Below are positions 40,032-47,909 of a stretch of 64,000 nt of DNA, in pieces. The notes beneath the pieces were generated by a model. It had not been told where the DNA came from, did no database searches, and worked only from the letters and a program-made list of their open reading frames with translations. The first letter of the stretch is position 1, and each line of letters starts with the position of its first letter. Position numbers and translations under genes: made by a program. The stretch is taken from positions 62,001 to 126,000 of the forward strand of contig NZ_JBJNRJ010000008.1 in the NCBI RefSeq assembly GCF_046233715.1. The letters are read 5' to 3'. The DNA is from Trujillonella humicola (lineage in GTDB: Bacteria > Actinomycetota > Actinomycetes > Mycobacteriales > Geodermatophilaceae).

Positions 40032-40952
40032 GTGCCGATCCCACCCACCGGGGAGCAGTTCGTCCTCGCCTCCGGCGACGCCACCGTGACCGTGGTCGAG
40101 GTCGGGGGCGGGCTGCGCGGCTACCGGCACGGCGACCGCGAGCTGCTCGACGGCTACGCCGTCACCGAGACCGCCGACGAGGGCAGCCGGGGCCACGTGC
40201 TGGCGCCCTGGCCCAACCGGATCGCCGACGGCCGGTACCGCTGGGACGGCGTCGAGCACCAACTGGCCCTGACCGAGCCGGCCCGCGCGACGGCCATCCA
40301 CGGCCTGCTGCGGTTCGTGGCCTGGACGCCGGTCGACCGGGCCCGCGACCGCGTGGCGCTCGAGCACCTGCTGCACCCGCAGCCGGGGTACCCCTTCACG
40401 CTGCGGGTGCAGGTGGCCTACGAGCTCGGCGAGGCGGGGCTGCGGGTGACCACCACCGCGACGAACGAGGGCGAGGTGCCGCTGCCCTACGGCGAGGGTC
40501 ACCACCCCTACCTGTCGGCCGGGCCGGGCCGGCTGCTGGACGAGTGCACGCTCGTCGTCCCCGCGGCCACCCGGCTGGACACCGACGCCCGCGGCATCCC
40601 CACCGGCGCCTCCCCGGTGGCCGGGACGGAGGTGGACCTGCGCGCCGGGCGCCGGATCGGCGGCCTGGTCCTCGACACCGCCTTCACCGACCTGGCCCGC
40701 GACGACCGGGGCCTCGCGCACGTGCGGCTCACCGGTCCCGACGGAACCGGCGCGGCGGTGTGGCTGAACGACGCCTACGGCTGGCTCCAGCTCTACACCG
40801 GCGACGCGATGCGCCGGGACCGGCGCCGCCGCGGTCTGGCGGTGGAGCCGATGACCTGCCCGCCGAACGCCTTCGCCACCGGCGAGGGGGTGCGCCGGCT
40901 GGAGCCCGGCGAGTCGGCCACCGGCACTTGGGGGATCGCTCCCCTGGGCTGA
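40032..40952 (+). CDS. Aldose 1-epimerase family protein
   Basis: The 306-residue protein has the galactose-mutarotase fold. LAPWPNRIADGRY near 57-69 (with the Asn-Arg pair), the catalytic-region HGLLRF near 95-100, GEGHHPYL near 155-162 (catalytic His) and EPMTCPPNAF near 276-285 are family signatures. It would interconvert sugar anomers, in the cytoplasm since there is no signal peptide. The GTG start has AGGAG 11 bp upstream. It stands alone on the plus strand within the minus-strand housekeeping block and converges on rluB. Confidence 0.92.
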   Translation: MPIPPTGEQFVLASGDATVTVVEVGGGLRGYRHGDRELLDGYAVTETADEGSRGHVLAPWPNRIADGRYRWDGVEHQLALTEPARATAIHGLLRFVAWTPVDRARDRVALEHLLHPQPGYPFTLRVQVAYELGEAGLRVTTTATNEGEVPLPYGEGHHPYLSAGPGRLLDECTLVVPAATRLDTDARGIPTGASPVAGTEVDLRAGRRIGGLVLDTAFTDLARDDRGLAHVRLTGPDGTGAAVWLNDAYGWLQLYTGDAMRRDRRRRGLAVEPMTCPPNAFATGEGVRRLEPGESATGTWGIAPLG

Positions 40953-40965
40953 GCCGGCGGCCGGG

Positions 40966-41838
40966 TCACAACCCGACGAGCTCGTTGAGCCGGCCGACCT
41001 CGCCCCGCGTCAGCCGGCGGATCGAGCCGACCCGCATCCGCTCCAGCTTCACCGGGCCGATCGCGGTGCGGGTCAGCCGCGACACCGGCAGCCCCACGTG
41101 GGCCAGCAGCCGCCGGACGATGTGCTTGCGCCCCTCGTGCAGCACCACCTCGACCACCGACTGGCCGGCGTGGGTGTCCACGACCGTGAACGAGTCGACC
41201 GCCACCGGGCCGTCCTCGAGCTCCACGCCCCGGCGCAGCCGCCTGCCGAGGTCGCGCGGCACCGAGCCCGAGACCTGCGCCAGGTAGGTCTTCTTCACCT
41301 CGTAGGAGGGGTGGGCCAGCCGGTGGGCGAGCTCGCCGTCGTTGGTGACCAGCAGCAGGCCCTCGGTGTCCTGGTCCAGCCGGCCGACGTGCACCAGCCC
41401 CGGCGCGAGGTCGCCCACCATGTCGCCGACGGTCGCCCGGTTGCGGTCGTCGCTCATCGCGGTGATGACCCCGGCGGGCTTGTTGAGCGCGTAGGTGACG
41501 CGGTCGTCACGCAGCTCCAGGCGGACGCCGTCGACGGCGATGTGGTCGGAGTCGGGGTGCACCCGCATGCCCTGCACACCGACCACGGCACCGTTCACGC
41601 TGATCCGGCCCGCCTCGATCATGTCCTCGCACACCCGCCGCGAGCCGACGCCGGCGCGGGCCAGGACCTTCTGCAGCCGCTCCCCCTCGGGGTGGCCGGC
41701 CCCGGGCCCGGGGGCGCGGTCGCCCGGGTGCGCCGGGGCGAGCTCCATCTCCTCCGACCAGCCCTCCCCGCCCCCCGTGGCCGGTGGCTCGGTGGGCAGC
41801 TGGTCGGGGGTCTCGTCGTCCGTGCGCGGGGCGTCCAT
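40966..41838 (-). CDS. rluB: 23S rRNA pseudouridine synthase (RluB-like)
   Basis: The 290-residue enzyme has an N-terminal acidic, disordered extension of about 50 residues, an S4 RNA-binding domain (ERLQKVLARAGVGSRR at 53-68) and the RsuA-type catalytic domain with Asp 155 in GRLDQDTEGLL. It makes pseudouridine in 23S rRNA near the peptidyl-transferase centre. Its position next to scpAB is the usual actinobacterial arrangement, although a plus-strand gene and a repeat array now separate them. Confidence 0.95.
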   Translation of the reverse strand: MDAPRTDDETPDQLPTEPPATGGGEGWSEEMELAPAHPGDRAPGPGAGHPEGERLQKVLARAGVGSRRVCEDMIEAGRISVNGAVVGVQGMRVHPDSDHIAVDGVRLELRDDRVTYALNKPAGVITAMSDDRNRATVGDMVGDLAPGLVHVGRLDQDTEGLLLVTNDGELAHRLAHPSYEVKKTYLAQVSGSVPRDLGRRLRRGVELEDGPVAVDSFTVVDTHAGQSVVEVVLHEGRKHIVRRLLAHVGLPVSRLTRTAIGPVKLERMRVGSIRRLTRGEVGRLNELVGL

Positions 41839-41897
41839 CCGCGCCAGTCTCCCACTCCGGCCGCGGTCCTCCCGACCGCGTGCGGGAGGATCCCGGC

Positions 41898-42140
41898 GTG
41901 CGCACGGAGCAGGTCATGGGTCTGGTGCTCGCGGTCATGGGCGTCGCCCTGGTGCTCCTGTCGCGGCGGCTGGTGTGGGAGCACTCCCCCGACAACGCCG
42001 CGGCCCGCGATCGCCTCGGCGCCGCGGGCGTCTGGTCCGACCGTGCCCGCGCCTTCCACCTCTGGCGCGGCCGGCTCGCGGGCGGCGCCTTCGTCGTCGT
42101 CGGGGTGCTGCTCCTGACCGGCGTCCTCTGGGGCGACTGA
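41898..42140 (+). CDS. Small membrane protein of unknown function (80 aa)
   Basis: The 80-residue protein has two predicted membrane segments, VMGLVLAVMGVALVLLS near 6-22 and GGAFVVVGVLLLTGVLW near 62-78. A charged loop with W-S-D-R and a Trp-Arg pair lies between them. GTG 41898 is 7 bp after GGGAGGA. It is divergent from rluB and faces scpB, with a palindromic repeat array behind it. I do not recognise the family. Confidence 0.65.
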   Translation: MRTEQVMGLVLAVMGVALVLLSRRLVWEHSPDNAAARDRLGAAGVWSDRARAFHLWRGRLAGGAFVVVGVLLLTGVLWGD

Positions 42141-42172
42141 GGTCGACCTCCGGGTCTCCGCCGCTCGCAACC

Positions 42173-42310
42173 GGGCAGAACTGCACTTCTGCACTGGGCA
42201 GAACTGCACTTCTGCACGGGGCAGAAGTGCACTTCTGCACGGGGCAGAAGTGCACTTCTGCACGGGGCAGAAGTGCACTTCTGCACGGGGCAGAAGTGCA
42301 GTTCTGCCCC
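42173..42310. repeat. Array of six 23-bp palindromic units
   Basis: Six contiguous units of exactly 23 bp each contain a copy or near-copy of the 18-bp palindrome GCAGAAGTGCACTTCTGC. Units 3-5 are identical, and units 1-2 and 6 differ by one inner base. The two ends of the array are inverted copies of each other over 20 bp, so the whole array is also a palindrome. It lies between the convergent small membrane gene and scpB. Possible roles are two-way transcription termination or protein binding. Confidence 0.9.
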
Positions 42311-42329
42311 CGGTGGGGAGAGGACGGCG

Positions 42330-43148
42330 TCAGTGCGCGTCGGGGTGCTCGAGGAGGAGGGACGCCGTCTCCGGCAGCAGCGGCCCCAGGTCGGGCAGCT
42401 CGGTCAGGCTCGCGAGCCCGAGCCGCTCGAGGAACAACGGCGTGGTGCCGTAGAGGCCCCCGCCGGAGTCGGGGTCGCTGCCCACCTCGTGCACCAGCCC
42501 GCGGGCCAGCAACGTGCGCATCACGCCGTCGACCCCCACGCCGCGGATCGCGGCGATCCGCGCCCGGGTGACCGGCTGCCGGTAGGCGATGACGGCGAGG
42601 GTCTCCAGCGCGGCCTGGGTGAGGCGGCTGCCGCGGCCGTGGCCGAGGTAGCGCTCGACGACCCCGGCGTGCTCCTCCCGGGTGTAGAGGCGCCAGCCCT
42701 CGCCCACCTGCCGCAGGGTGATGCCGGCGCCGCGGCGGTCGTAGTCCTCGGCCAGCTCGGCCAGCGCCCGCCGGGCCCGGTCGACCGGGCAGCGCAGGGA
42801 CGCCGCCAGCGTCTCCTCGTCCACCGGGCCGTCCAGCACGAACAGCAGGGCCTCGAGCCCGCCCCGCAGCGTCGCCGGGTCCACCTCCTCGACCGGCTCC
42901 CGCTCCTGCTCCGGCTCCGGCTCCGGCTCGGGCATGCCCGGCAGGGGCAGCAGCGCCTCCTCGACCGGCACGGGTGGCGGCTCCTCCGCCTGGGGGGGCG
43001 GTCGCTCGGCGACGCGCGCGGCCAGCTCGGCGGCCACGGCGTCCCAGACGGCGGGGTCCTCGTCCCGGTCCTCGGCCACCTCCCGGGTCGCGGCGAGCTC
43101 GGCGGCCAGGGCGTCCCAGGAGACGGGCCGCCGCTCCTCCTCGCTCAC
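42330..43148 (-). CDS. scpB: Segregation and condensation protein B
   Basis: The 272-residue protein is the winged-helix partner of the SMC-ScpA complex that compacts and separates chromosomes. The conserved core starts near residue 90 (LRGGLEALLFVLDGPV), with LTQAALETLAVIAYRQPVTR near 175-194 and the GVGVDGVMRTLLARGLV wing near 200. An acidic, Pro-rich N-terminal extension of about 85 residues is longer than in the Bacillus protein. GTG 43148 overlaps the scpA stop by 4 bp. Confidence 0.96.
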   Translation of the reverse strand: MSEEERRPVSWDALAAELAATREVAEDRDEDPAVWDAVAAELAARVAERPPPQAEEPPPVPVEEALLPLPGMPEPEPEPEQEREPVEEVDPATLRGGLEALLFVLDGPVDEETLAASLRCPVDRARRALAELAEDYDRRGAGITLRQVGEGWRLYTREEHAGVVERYLGHGRGSRLTQAALETLAVIAYRQPVTRARIAAIRGVGVDGVMRTLLARGLVHEVGSDPDSGGGLYGTTPLFLERLGLASLTELPDLGPLLPETASLLLEHPDAH

Positions 43149-43951
43149 CGGTCCTCCTCCCCGTCGGTCCCGCCGTCCTCGCCCGGCGGCACGGGCAGCG
43201 TCGCGCCCACCCACCGCACGTGCAGCTCGCCCAGCGGCGTGAGCTGGTCGAAGACCACCCGCTGCTGACGGTAGAGCTCCAGCAGCGCGAGGAAGCGGGC
43301 GACCACCTCGAGGGTGTGCTCGCAGTCCGCCGTCAGCGCGCGGAAGCTCGCCGTCCCCGCCTCCGCCAGCCGGTTGCGGACGGCGAGCAGCTGCTCGGCC
43401 ATGCTGACCGGCGGCGCGTGCAGGTGGCCGACGCCGACCGTCGGCGGCGCCTGGGGGGTGAGCACGCGGGTGGCCAGCGCCGCGAACTGCTCCGGCGTCA
43501 CGCCGAGGAGCACCTCGGGCGTCTGCTCGGCGAACCGGGGGTCGGGTCCGGCGTCGCGGCCGTAGCGGAGGACAGCGCCGGCCTCTCGCTCGCGGAGGAA
43601 CGCGGCGGCCTCCTTGTAGGCGCGGTACTGCAGCAGCCGGGCGAAGAGCAGGTCGCGGGCCTCGAGCAGCTCGAGGTCGTCCTCGTCCTCGACGTCGGCG
43701 GCGGGCAGCAACCGGGCGGCCTTCAGGTCGAGCAGGGTCGCGGCGACGACGAGGAACTCGCTGGCCTGGTCGAGGTCCAGCTCGTTCCCGAGCGCGCGCA
43801 GGTGGGCGATGAACTCGTCGGTGACCTGGGAGAGCGCGATCTCGGTGACGTCGAGGCGGTGCTTGGCGATCAGCTGCAGGAGCAGGTCGAACGGGCCCTC
43901 GAAGTTGGTCAGCCGGACGGTGAACCGCCCGGCCGCCCGCTCCTCGGTCAC
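43145..43951 (-). CDS. scpA: Segregation and condensation protein A
   Basis: The 268-residue kleisin bridges the SMC head domains. The N-terminal signature FTVRLTNFEGPFDLLLQLI is at 10-28, HRLDVTEIALSQVTDE follows, and a C-terminal winged helix lies near 205-250. GTG 43951 is the first start in frame after the intergenic gap. It forms a tight pair with scpB and lies 86 bp downstream of the RHH-like gene. Confidence 0.96.
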   Translation of the reverse strand: MTEERAAGRFTVRLTNFEGPFDLLLQLIAKHRLDVTEIALSQVTDEFIAHLRALGNELDLDQASEFLVVAATLLDLKAARLLPAADVEDEDDLELLEARDLLFARLLQYRAYKEAAAFLREREAGAVLRYGRDAGPDPRFAEQTPEVLLGVTPEQFAALATRVLTPQAPPTVGVGHLHAPPVSMAEQLLAVRNRLAEAGTASFRALTADCEHTLEVVARFLALLELYRQQRVVFDQLTPLGELHVRWVGATLPVPPGEDGGTDGEEDR

Positions 43952-44037
43952 GGGAGCGACCCTAATGACCGGTCGGCGTGCGCAGGGGTGCAGGCCGGCA
44001 GGCGCGGACCGCACCTGTCCGCACGACGTCGACGCGG

Positions 44038-44553
44038 TCAGCGACCCTTCAGCCGGCGGACCAGCACCGAGTCCTCGCCGGACTCGGCGAGGTCGGCCAG
44101 CAGCACCGCGATGGCCTCGCGCACGATCCGGCCGCGGTCGGCGGCCACCCCGTGCTGCGCGCGCAGGGTGAGCCGCGCGCTCTCCAGGGCCAGCAGCTCG
44201 TCGGCCGAGATGTAGACCGTGATCTTTTCGTCGTGCTTCGTCCGCTCCGCGCGCACGGCCTTCCCGCGGGTCCGCGGCGCCTGGGGGGCCAGGGTCGGCG
44301 CGGGCGGGGCCGACGTCCGGTAGGAGGCCAGCGGGTCGGCGTCGGCGCCGGCCGGGACCAGGGTCAGCCCGGGGATGGCCTCCTCGACGCCGGGCACCGA
44401 CGCGGTGCGCCGCGGCGCGGCGGCCGGGCTGCGCAGCGCCGGGGAACTCGTGGTCGCCGCGACGCTGGGCAGCTCGGTGACCTCGGCCGCCGGCGGGGTG
44501 TCGGTGCGCCGGAACAGCTCGGAGGCGCCGGGCAGGACGGGACGCCGTGTCAC
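44038..44553 (-). CDS. ParA-associated protein with a ribbon-helix-helix-like C-terminus
   Basis: The 171-residue protein has a disordered, Pro/Ala-rich N-terminal part of about 105 residues. A conserved C-terminal segment follows (KITVYISADELLALESARL near 110-128, then IVREAIAVLLADLAESG) that looks like a ribbon-helix-helix DNA-binding or dimerisation unit. GTG 44553 overlaps the parA stop by 4 bp. A small DNA-binding protein next to an orphan ParA is typical of partner pairs in segregation or division, so this could take the place of ParB. That function is inference. Confidence 0.7.
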   Translation of the reverse strand: MTRRPVLPGASELFRRTDTPPAAEVTELPSVAATTSSPALRSPAAAPRRTASVPGVEEAIPGLTLVPAGADADPLASYRTSAPPAPTLAPQAPRTRGKAVRAERTKHDEKITVYISADELLALESARLTLRAQHGVAADRGRIVREAIAVLLADLAESGEDSVLVRRLKGR

Positions 44554-45470
44554 AGTGCGATGACCTCCTTCGCCAGGTCGCGGAAGGCCGCGGCGCCCGA
44601 CGACGTCGGCGCCCAGGTGGTGATGGGCTGGCCGGCGACGGTCGTCTCGGGGAATCGCACGGTGCGGTGGATGACGGTCTGGAACACGGTGTCGCCGAAG
44701 GCCTCGACCACCCGGCTGAACACCTCGCGGCAGTGCACCGTGCGGGTGTCGTACATCGTGGCGAGGATCCCGGAGATCTCCAGCTCGGGGTTGAGCCGCT
44801 CCTTGACCTTCTCGATGGTGTCCACGAGCAGCGCCACGCCGCGCAGGGAGAAGAACTCGCACTCCAGCGGGATGATGACGCCCTGCGCGGCGGTGAGGGC
44901 GTTCACGGTCAGCAGGCCGAGCGAGGGCTGGCAGTCGATGAGGACGTAGTCGTACTCGTCGCGCACGTCGGCGAGCACGCGCAGCAGCGTCTGCTCGCGG
45001 GCCACCTCGCTGACCAGCTGCACCTCGGCCGCCGAGAGGTCGATGTTGCTCGGCACGAGGTCCAGGCCCGGGATGTCGGTGGGCACTCGGACGTCGGCGA
45101 GGCTGGTGCGCCGCTCCATGAGGGCGTTGTAGATCGTGCGGTCGAGGTGCTGCGCCGGCACGCCGAGGCCCACCGAGAGCGCGCCCTGCGGGTCGAGGTC
45201 CACCAGCAGCACCTTGCGGCCGTGCTCGACCAGCGCCGCGCCGAGGTTGATCGTCGACGTCGTCTTGCCGACGCCGCCCTTCTGGTTGCACATCGCGATG
45301 ACGCGCGCGGGGCCGTGCTGGGTGAGCGGCCGGGGCTCGGGCAGCGGGCGCTGGCGGGCGCGGGCCGGGTCCTGCTTCGAGGCGGCCCCGCCCATGACCT
45401 CACCGCCCGGGTCGGGCTCGATGTCGCGCGGGCGCGCGACGGCGGGGGCCGCGTCCCCTCGGATCGCCAT
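44550..45470 (-). CDS. ParA-family ATPase (PldP-like, scpAB-linked)
   Basis: The 306-residue ATPase has the deviant Walker A KGGVGKTT at 64-71, Walker A' VDLDPQGAL near 87 and Walker B LIDCQPSLGLL near 170. The first 50 residues are a low-complexity extension. Its place between xerD and scpA matches the division-associated ParA-like PldP of Corynebacterium glutamicum rather than the parAB pair near the origin. ATG 45470 has GGAGG upstream. It probably positions cell-division or nucleoid components on the membrane or DNA. Confidence 0.9.
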   Translation of the reverse strand: MAIRGDAAPAVARPRDIEPDPGGEVMGGAASKQDPARARQRPLPEPRPLTQHGPARVIAMCNQKGGVGKTTSTINLGAALVEHGRKVLLVDLDPQGALSVGLGVPAQHLDRTIYNALMERRTSLADVRVPTDIPGLDLVPSNIDLSAAEVQLVSEVAREQTLLRVLADVRDEYDYVLIDCQPSLGLLTVNALTAAQGVIIPLECEFFSLRGVALLVDTIEKVKERLNPELEISGILATMYDTRTVHCREVFSRVVEAFGDTVFQTVIHRTVRFPETTVAGQPITTWAPTSSGAAAFRDLAKEVIAL

Positions 45471-45604
45471 GGTCGGTGTCGCCTCCAGCTCCGGCCCGGA
45501 CCGGCGCGGCGCGCCGGATGCGGTCTTCCCCACCGCTCGGGTGACCCGACGGTAGGGAGTCGGGGAGCGATCACCCAGGAGGCACGCCGAGACCGCGGCC
45601 CGGA

Positions 45605-45686
45605 TGTCTAGTGATGACAACACAGCTGCATCACCGCCCGGACCCAACCGACGAGAGTTGTCAGAGAGGGCCGTTGGCCGTTGTCA
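45605..45686 (-). promoter_or_regulatory. Putative parA promoter with repeated GTTGTCA elements
   Basis: In the gap between parA and xerD the heptamer GTTGTCA appears at 45657-45663 and 45680-45686, and its inverse TGACAAC appears at 45615-45621. TAGACA on the minus strand (45610-45605) could be the -10 box. This may be a small regulatory region for parA; no known regulator motif is recognised. Confidence 0.3.
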
Positions 45687-46670
45687 GGTCAACGCTCGCG
45701 GGTGGCTGGTCGCGTACACCTCGCGCAGCCGGTCGACGGTCACCAGCGTGTACACCTGCGTCGTCGTCACCGACGCGTGCCCGAGCAGCTCCTGGACCAC
45801 CCGCACGTCCGCGCCGCCGTCGAGCAGATGCGTGGCGAAGCTGTGCCGCAGGGTGTGCGGCGAGACGTCCTCGACCGGGATCCCGGCCCGTTCGGCGGCC
45901 GTGCGCAGGATCGACCAGGCGCTCTGCCGCGACAGCGACCCGCCCCGGGCGTTGAGGAACAGCGCACCGGCGCGGCCGCGCGCCGTGCCGGCGAGCGCCA
46001 GAGCCGGCCGAGCTCGGACGAGGTAGTCCTCGACGGCGCGCAGTGCGTAGCTCCCGACCGGCACCACCCGCTGCTTGCCACCCTTGCCGGCCAGCCGGAC
46101 GGCGGCCTGGCCGCGGTCGAGGTCGTCGACCGCCAGCCCGACGACCTCGGAGATGCGCGCGCCGGTGCCGTACAGCAGTTCCAGCAGCGCCCGGTCGCGC
46201 AGGCCGCGCGGTCCCTCGAGCGCGCCGGCGGCCTCGATGAGCGCCACCACCGTCTCGACCGGCAGCGCCTTGGGCAGCCGCCGCGCCGGAGCCGGCGGGC
46301 GGACCTCCGCGGCCACGTCGTCGGGCACCAGCCCGTCGAGGGCGGCGAAGCGGTGCAGCCCCCGGACGGCGACCACCGCGCGCGCGGCGGAGGTCGCCGA
46401 CAGCGGCGGGTGCTCGTCGTCCCCGCGGCGGAGGGCGGCGAGGAACGCCGCGACGTCGGACTCGGCCACCTCCTCCAGCCCGCGCACACCCGCGCCGGCG
46501 AGGAACGCCGTGTAGCGACGCAGGTCGCGGCGGTAGGAGGTGATGGTGTTGGCGGCCAGGCCGCGCTCGACGGTGAGGTGGTCGAGGTAGCCGGCGACCG
46601 CGCGCTCGAGCGCACGCGGGACCTCGGGCGCCGGGACGGCGGGGGCAGCAGCAGGCAGCGTGCCGGTCAG
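45684..46670 (-). CDS. xerD: Tyrosine recombinase XerD, probable CTG start
   Basis: The chromosome-dimer recombinase acts with XerC at dif. All catalytic residues are present: Arg 172 (GTGARISE), Lys 196 (GKGGK), His 272 and Arg 275 (HTLRHSF), His 298 (LGHAS) and Tyr 307. The N-terminal SAM-like domain begins near residue 21. No ATG, GTG or TTG occurs in frame near the proper N-terminus. A CTG at 46670 does, overlapping the stop of ald by 4 bp (CTGA), with a strong AGGAGG site 7 bp upstream. This gives 328 residues. It is a housekeeping gene, not a mobile-element integrase. Confidence 0.93.
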   Translation of the reverse strand: MTGTLPAAAPAVPAPEVPRALERAVAGYLDHLTVERGLAANTITSYRRDLRRYTAFLAGAGVRGLEEVAESDVAAFLAALRRGDDEHPPLSATSAARAVVAVRGLHRFAALDGLVPDDVAAEVRPPAPARRLPKALPVETVVALIEAAGALEGPRGLRDRALLELLYGTGARISEVVGLAVDDLDRGQAAVRLAGKGGKQRVVPVGSYALRAVEDYLVRARPALALAGTARGRAGALFLNARGGSLSRQSAWSILRTAAERAGIPVEDVSPHTLRHSFATHLLDGGADVRVVQELLGHASVTTTQVYTLVTVDRLREVYATSHPRALT

Positions 46671-47782
46671 ACGAGCACCTCCTCCAGGCCGACGGCGGTC
46701 AGTCCGTGGGCCTCGGCGACCTCGGGCAGGACGACCTGCCCGGCCACCACGTTCACGCCGTGGGCCAGCGCCCGGTCGCCCCGCACCGCCGCCGCCGTCC
46801 CCTCCCCGGCGAGCGTCAGCACGTAGGGGAGCGTGACGTTGGTCAGCGCGTGGGTCGAGGTGTTGGGCACCGCGCCCGGCATGTTCGCCACGCAGTAGAA
46901 CACCGATCCGTGCACGCGGAAGGTCGGCGCGTCGTGCGTGGTGGGACGGGATCCCTCGAAGCAGCCGCCCTGGTCCACGGCGATGTCGACCAGCACCGAG
47001 CCGGGCTTCATGCGCGCGACGACGTCGTCGGTGACCAGCTTCGGCGCCCGGGCGCCGGGGACCAGCACCGCGCCGATCACCAGGTCGGCGTCCAGCACCG
47101 CGCGTTCGACCTCGTAGGCGTTGGAGGTCACCGTCTGCAGGTGCCCCTGGTAGATGCGGTCGGCGGCGCGCAGCTTGTCGACGTCGCGGTCGAGCACGAT
47201 CACCTCCGCCTGCATCCCCAGGGCGATGGCGGCCGCGTTCATCCCGGCCACCCCCGCCCCGAGGACGACGACCTTGGCCGCGTACACCCCCGGCGCACCG
47301 CCGAGCAGCACCCCGCGCCCGCCGTGCGCCCGCTCCAGCGCGTGCGCCCCCACCTGCGGGGCCATCCGTCCGGCGACCTCCGACATCGGCGCCAGCAGCG
47401 GCAGCCGGCCGTCGGCGGTCTGCACGGTCTCGTAGGCGATCGCCGTGGTCCCGGAGGCGACCAGCGCCTCGGTGCACTCCCGGGAGGCGGCCAGGTGCAG
47501 GTAGGTGAACAACGTCTGCCCGGCCCGCAGCCGCCCGTACTCCTCGGCGACCGGCTCCTTGACCTTCAGCAGCAGGTCGGCGTCGGCCCACACGTCGTCG
47601 GCCTCGGCCACGATCCGCGCCCCGGCGCCGGCCAGGTCCTCGTCGGGGATCGAGGAGCCCTCCCCCGCGCCACGCTCGACGAGCACCTCGTGGCCGGCCC
47701 GGGTCAGCTCGTGCACCCCGGCGGGGGTGAGCGCCACCCGGTACTCGTGGTTCTTGATCTCTCGGGGGACCCCGACGCGCAT
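46667..47782 (-). CDS. ald: Alanine dehydrogenase
   Basis: The 371-residue enzyme interconverts L-alanine and pyruvate plus ammonia with NAD(H). MRVGVPREIKNHEYRVALTP is the textbook N-terminus. The catalytic Lys is in LLKVKEP near 75, the catalytic His in YLHLAAS near 96, and the NAD motif is GAGVAGMNAA near 175. The signature C-terminal ANMPGAVPNTST is intact. A TAGACT element at 47875-47870 on the minus strand may be the -10 box. It is coupled to xerD. Confidence 0.97.
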   Translation of the reverse strand: MRVGVPREIKNHEYRVALTPAGVHELTRAGHEVLVERGAGEGSSIPDEDLAGAGARIVAEADDVWADADLLLKVKEPVAEEYGRLRAGQTLFTYLHLAASRECTEALVASGTTAIAYETVQTADGRLPLLAPMSEVAGRMAPQVGAHALERAHGGRGVLLGGAPGVYAAKVVVLGAGVAGMNAAAIALGMQAEVIVLDRDVDKLRAADRIYQGHLQTVTSNAYEVERAVLDADLVIGAVLVPGARAPKLVTDDVVARMKPGSVLVDIAVDQGGCFEGSRPTTHDAPTFRVHGSVFYCVANMPGAVPNTSTHALTNVTLPYVLTLAGEGTAAAVRGDRALAHGVNVVAGQVVLPEVAEAHGLTAVGLEEVLV

Positions 47783-47909
47783 CCTCGGCTCCGGTCCGGC
47801 CGGGACCGGCGAGGTCGTCGGGGTCAGCGGCCTGGGTCGTGGCGCCCCGGTCGGGAGCGCTCGGGCCGGAGTCTAGGCACGGCCGCGGCCGACGCCGGGC
47901 CGGTCCTGG

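Noticed and set aside
42173..42310. CRISPR array
   Set aside because: The units are contiguous with no unique spacers, each unit is itself palindromic, and no cas gene is near.
42161..42320. Cys- and Ser-rich small proteins encoded across the repeat array
   Set aside because: All six frames read through the 23-bp repeats and give repetitive peptides such as CTSALCRSA. This is an effect of the repeat, not of genes.
45684..46670. Phage or integrative-element integrase
   Set aside because: All motifs and the location next to parA and scpAB identify the housekeeping XerD. No attachment site or phage gene is present.
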